Positions 6,923 to 8,294 of a stretch of DNA of 8,294 nucleotides are shown here, in pieces. Within the stretch, counting starts at the first letter, position 1, and each line of letters starts with the position of its first letter. The stretch is from JANMZR01 sp031383555. Its GTDB lineage: Bacteria; Bacteroidota; Bacteroidia; Cytophagales; Spirosomataceae. Made by a program: the position numbers and the translations under genes. The stretch spans positions 1 through 8,294 of the forward strand of contig JANMZR010000234.1 of assembly GCA_031383555.1 (NCBI GenBank), in the 5' to 3' direction. Under the pieces are notes generated by a model. That model saw only the letters and a list, made by a program, of their open reading frames with translations, had not been told where the DNA came from and did no database searches.

Positions 6923-8203
6923 ATGACCAATACTTCACGTCGTAATTTTCTTTCAAAAGCTGCTATTACTTCTGCTATGGCAGTATCTCCGCTATCAAAT
7001 TTTGGAAATGTTTATGAAAATGCAATAGATATTGCTCCCAAAAGCTCAGCACCAGCTGACCTTAAAATTACAGATGTAAAGTGTGGCTATATTAGAAATG
7101 GACATAGTCTTTTTGTAAAAATATACTCAAATCAGGACATTGTGGGCCATGGCGAAGGAGTTGATGCCACACCTGGTACTTACCATTTGGTGAAAATGTT
7201 TGGGAATCGAATCAAGGGCAAAAGCCCGCTAAATGTACATCGATTGTTTGAAGATATCCGCCGATCAGGTTTTTTTGAGGGTGCGCAAGCGGGCATGTTT
7301 ATTGCAGTACTGTCGGCAGTTGAAACTGCACTTTGGGATTTGGCGGGTAAGGCTTTAGGTGTACCTGTCTATCAACTTTTGGGTGGTAAATTTCGAGATT
7401 CAGTTCGTGTGTATATGGATACTGCCTTATATCAGAACACTTTACCAAAACCAGAAGATTTTGCAAAAGCTGCCCGAGAAGCTGTAAATATGGGCTTTAA
7501 TGCTGTGAAATTTGATTTAGATCAGGCAGCCGACCCGAATAAGTACGATAAATATAATTGGACGGCGGGCCCTGCTGAAGTGCAACGAATGTATGATCAG
7601 ATGGCAGCCGCTCGTAAAGAAGTTGGCCCCAATATAGATATTTGTGCAGACATGCATGGTCGCTATGATGCGCCCACGGGTGAAAGGGTGGCTAAAATAT
7701 TGGAGCCCTTGAATATGATGTGGTTAGAGGAGCCCATTCCTGCAGAAAATGCAGATGCTTATAAAAAAATAGCCGACCAAACAAGTACGCCAATTTGTGC
7801 AGGTGAAAACCATTACTTGGCATTAGGTTTTAGAGAATTATTGGAAAAAGGAGCGGTTGATATTATTATGCCCGACCTTCAAAAAACAGGTGGTCTAGGA
7901 GAAGGTCAGCGAATAGCCAACTTAGCTAACTTGTATTATGTTCCTTTTGCGCCTCATATGGTTGCTTCCTATTTAGGTGCTATGGCATCGGCACATGTAT
8001 GCGCTTCTGTACCTAACTTCATGATACTAGAATGGCAAATTTATTTTCACAAAGACCCGATGTTTAAAGAAATAGTGAAATTTGATGGAGAAATGACAAC
8101 AAATGGATTTATTAAAGTTTCTGATAAACCAGGTATTGGTGTAGAAATTAATGAAGAAGGTATGAGAAAATATGCAACACCGGGGGTGCCTTTTTTTGAG
8201 TAG
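6923..8203 (+). CDS. Tat-exported enolase-superfamily sugar-acid dehydratase-like protein
   Basis: A 426-residue member of the mandelate racemase/muconate lactonizing enzyme branch of the enolase superfamily, most like acid-sugar dehydratases (galactonate/mannonate type), which abstract the proton alpha to a carboxylate and eliminate water to give a 2-keto-3-deoxy acid. The N-terminus has a twin-arginine signal, SRRNFLSK (5-12), followed by a hydrophobic Ala-rich stretch, so export of the folded enzyme is expected. The capping domain (about 47-160) includes the ETALWDLAGKALGVPVYQLLGG block (134-155). In the barrel, VKFDLD (195-200) ends the second strand; metal ligands are Asp243 in ADMHGR, a Glu of WLEEP (about 269) and Glu295 in CAGEN; His245 of the D-x-H motif and His345 in FAPHMV are the likely acid/base residues, as in galactonate dehydratases. 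PDLQKTGGL (317-325) is also typical. The mature part is full length. Start ATG 6923 places the Tat motif correctly. Probably co-transcribed with the RraA-like gene. Substrate not predictable from the motifs alone. Confidence 0.93.
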   Translation: MTNTSRRNFLSKAAITSAMAVSPLSNFGNVYENAIDIAPKSSAPADLKITDVKCGYIRNGHSLFVKIYSNQDIVGHGEGVDATPGTYHLVKMFGNRIKGKSPLNVHRLFEDIRRSGFFEGAQAGMFIAVLSAVETALWDLAGKALGVPVYQLLGGKFRDSVRVYMDTALYQNTLPKPEDFAKAAREAVNMGFNAVKFDLDQAADPNKYDKYNWTAGPAEVQRMYDQMAAARKEVGPNIDICADMHGRYDAPTGERVAKILEPLNMMWLEEPIPAENADAYKKIADQTSTPICAGENHYLALGFRELLEKGAVDIIMPDLQKTGGLGEGQRIANLANLYYVPFAPHMVASYLGAMASAHVCASVPNFMILEWQIYFHKDPMFKEIVKFDGEMTTNGFIKVSDKPGIGVEINEEGMRKYATPGVPFFE

Positions 8204-8221
8204 GGAATTTACAACTTAATA

Positions 8222-8294
8222 TCAAACAGTTAGTTCTTTGAAAGTTTCCTCAAGTGATTTTCCGTTAGCTTTCAGTTCTGCTAAACTTCCTTCA
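8222..8294 (-). CDS. C-terminal end of a probable ABC transporter ATP-binding protein (partial)
   Basis: Read on the minus strand from the right edge, the frame is open and ends at TGA (8224-8222). The last 23 codons read EGSLAELKANGK then SLEETFKELTV. The pattern G-x-L-x-E-L-(R/K)-x-x-G-K-S-L-E-E-x-F-x-E-L-T is a common tail of ABC-2-type exporter ATPases, where it follows the H-loop region. The gene converges on the dehydratase-like gene, with only 18 bp between the two stop codons and no obvious terminator hairpin. Walker A, Q-loop, signature and Walker B motifs lie outside the window, so the family call rests on the tail alone. Confidence 0.65.
   Translation of the reverse strand, partial: EGSLAELKANGKSLEETFKELTV

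Overview
The window is AT-rich by eye and looks like chromosomal DNA of a Bacteroidota bacterium, most plausibly from the Cytophagales side. Four things suggest this. Gene starts lack Shine-Dalgarno sequences. Two upstream regions carry TATCTTTG, which fits the Bacteroidota -7 promoter consensus TAnnTTTG. The proteins (RhlE-type helicase with a short basic tail, CHRD lipoprotein, DUF4153 protein, Tat-exported enolase-superfamily protein) are typical of that phylum. The assignment is inference from style, not a database match. I found no tRNA, rRNA, CRISPR array, insertion sequence or phage gene.

Layout. 1-124 is an unresolved edge. 125-1482 holds a decayed DUF4153 membrane-protein gene (lost start, frameshift at a T9 run, nonsense codon, probable second frameshift). 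1503-2735 (-) is an intact DEAD-box RNA helicase using a TTG start. 2894-3934 (+) is an exported SMP-30/gluconolactonase-family hydrolase. A strong hairpin terminator separates it from the convergent CHRD-domain lipoprotein gene at 4021-4452 (-). 4727-5722 (+) is a zinc-independent NADPH-dependent MDR oxidoreductase of the CurA/prostaglandin-reductase type. 5904-6845 (+) is an RraA-fold aldolase-like protein with a signal peptide. 6923-8203 (+) is an enolase-superfamily sugar-acid dehydratase-like protein with a Tat signal. 8222-8294 (-) is the last 23 codons of a gene, probably an ABC-transporter ATPase, that runs off the right edge.

How the genes may work together. The three catabolic-looking enzymes line up as a sugar-acid route: a lactonase opens an aldonolactone, an enolase-superfamily dehydratase makes a 2-keto-3-deoxy acid, and an RraA-type aldolase cleaves it to pyruvate plus an aldehyde. 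All three carry export signals (Sec, Sec, Tat), whereas the familiar versions of the dehydratase and aldolase steps are cytoplasmic. The RraA-like and dehydratase-like genes are 77 bp apart on the same strand with no visible terminator and are probably co-transcribed. The lactonase lies 2 kb upstream, beyond a terminator and an opposing gene, so its membership is weaker. The cytoplasmic oxidoreductase and the CHRD lipoprotein have no clear place in this route. An exported lactonase-dehydratase-aldolase set is the most interesting hypothesis in the window; substrate and pathway are inferred and untested.
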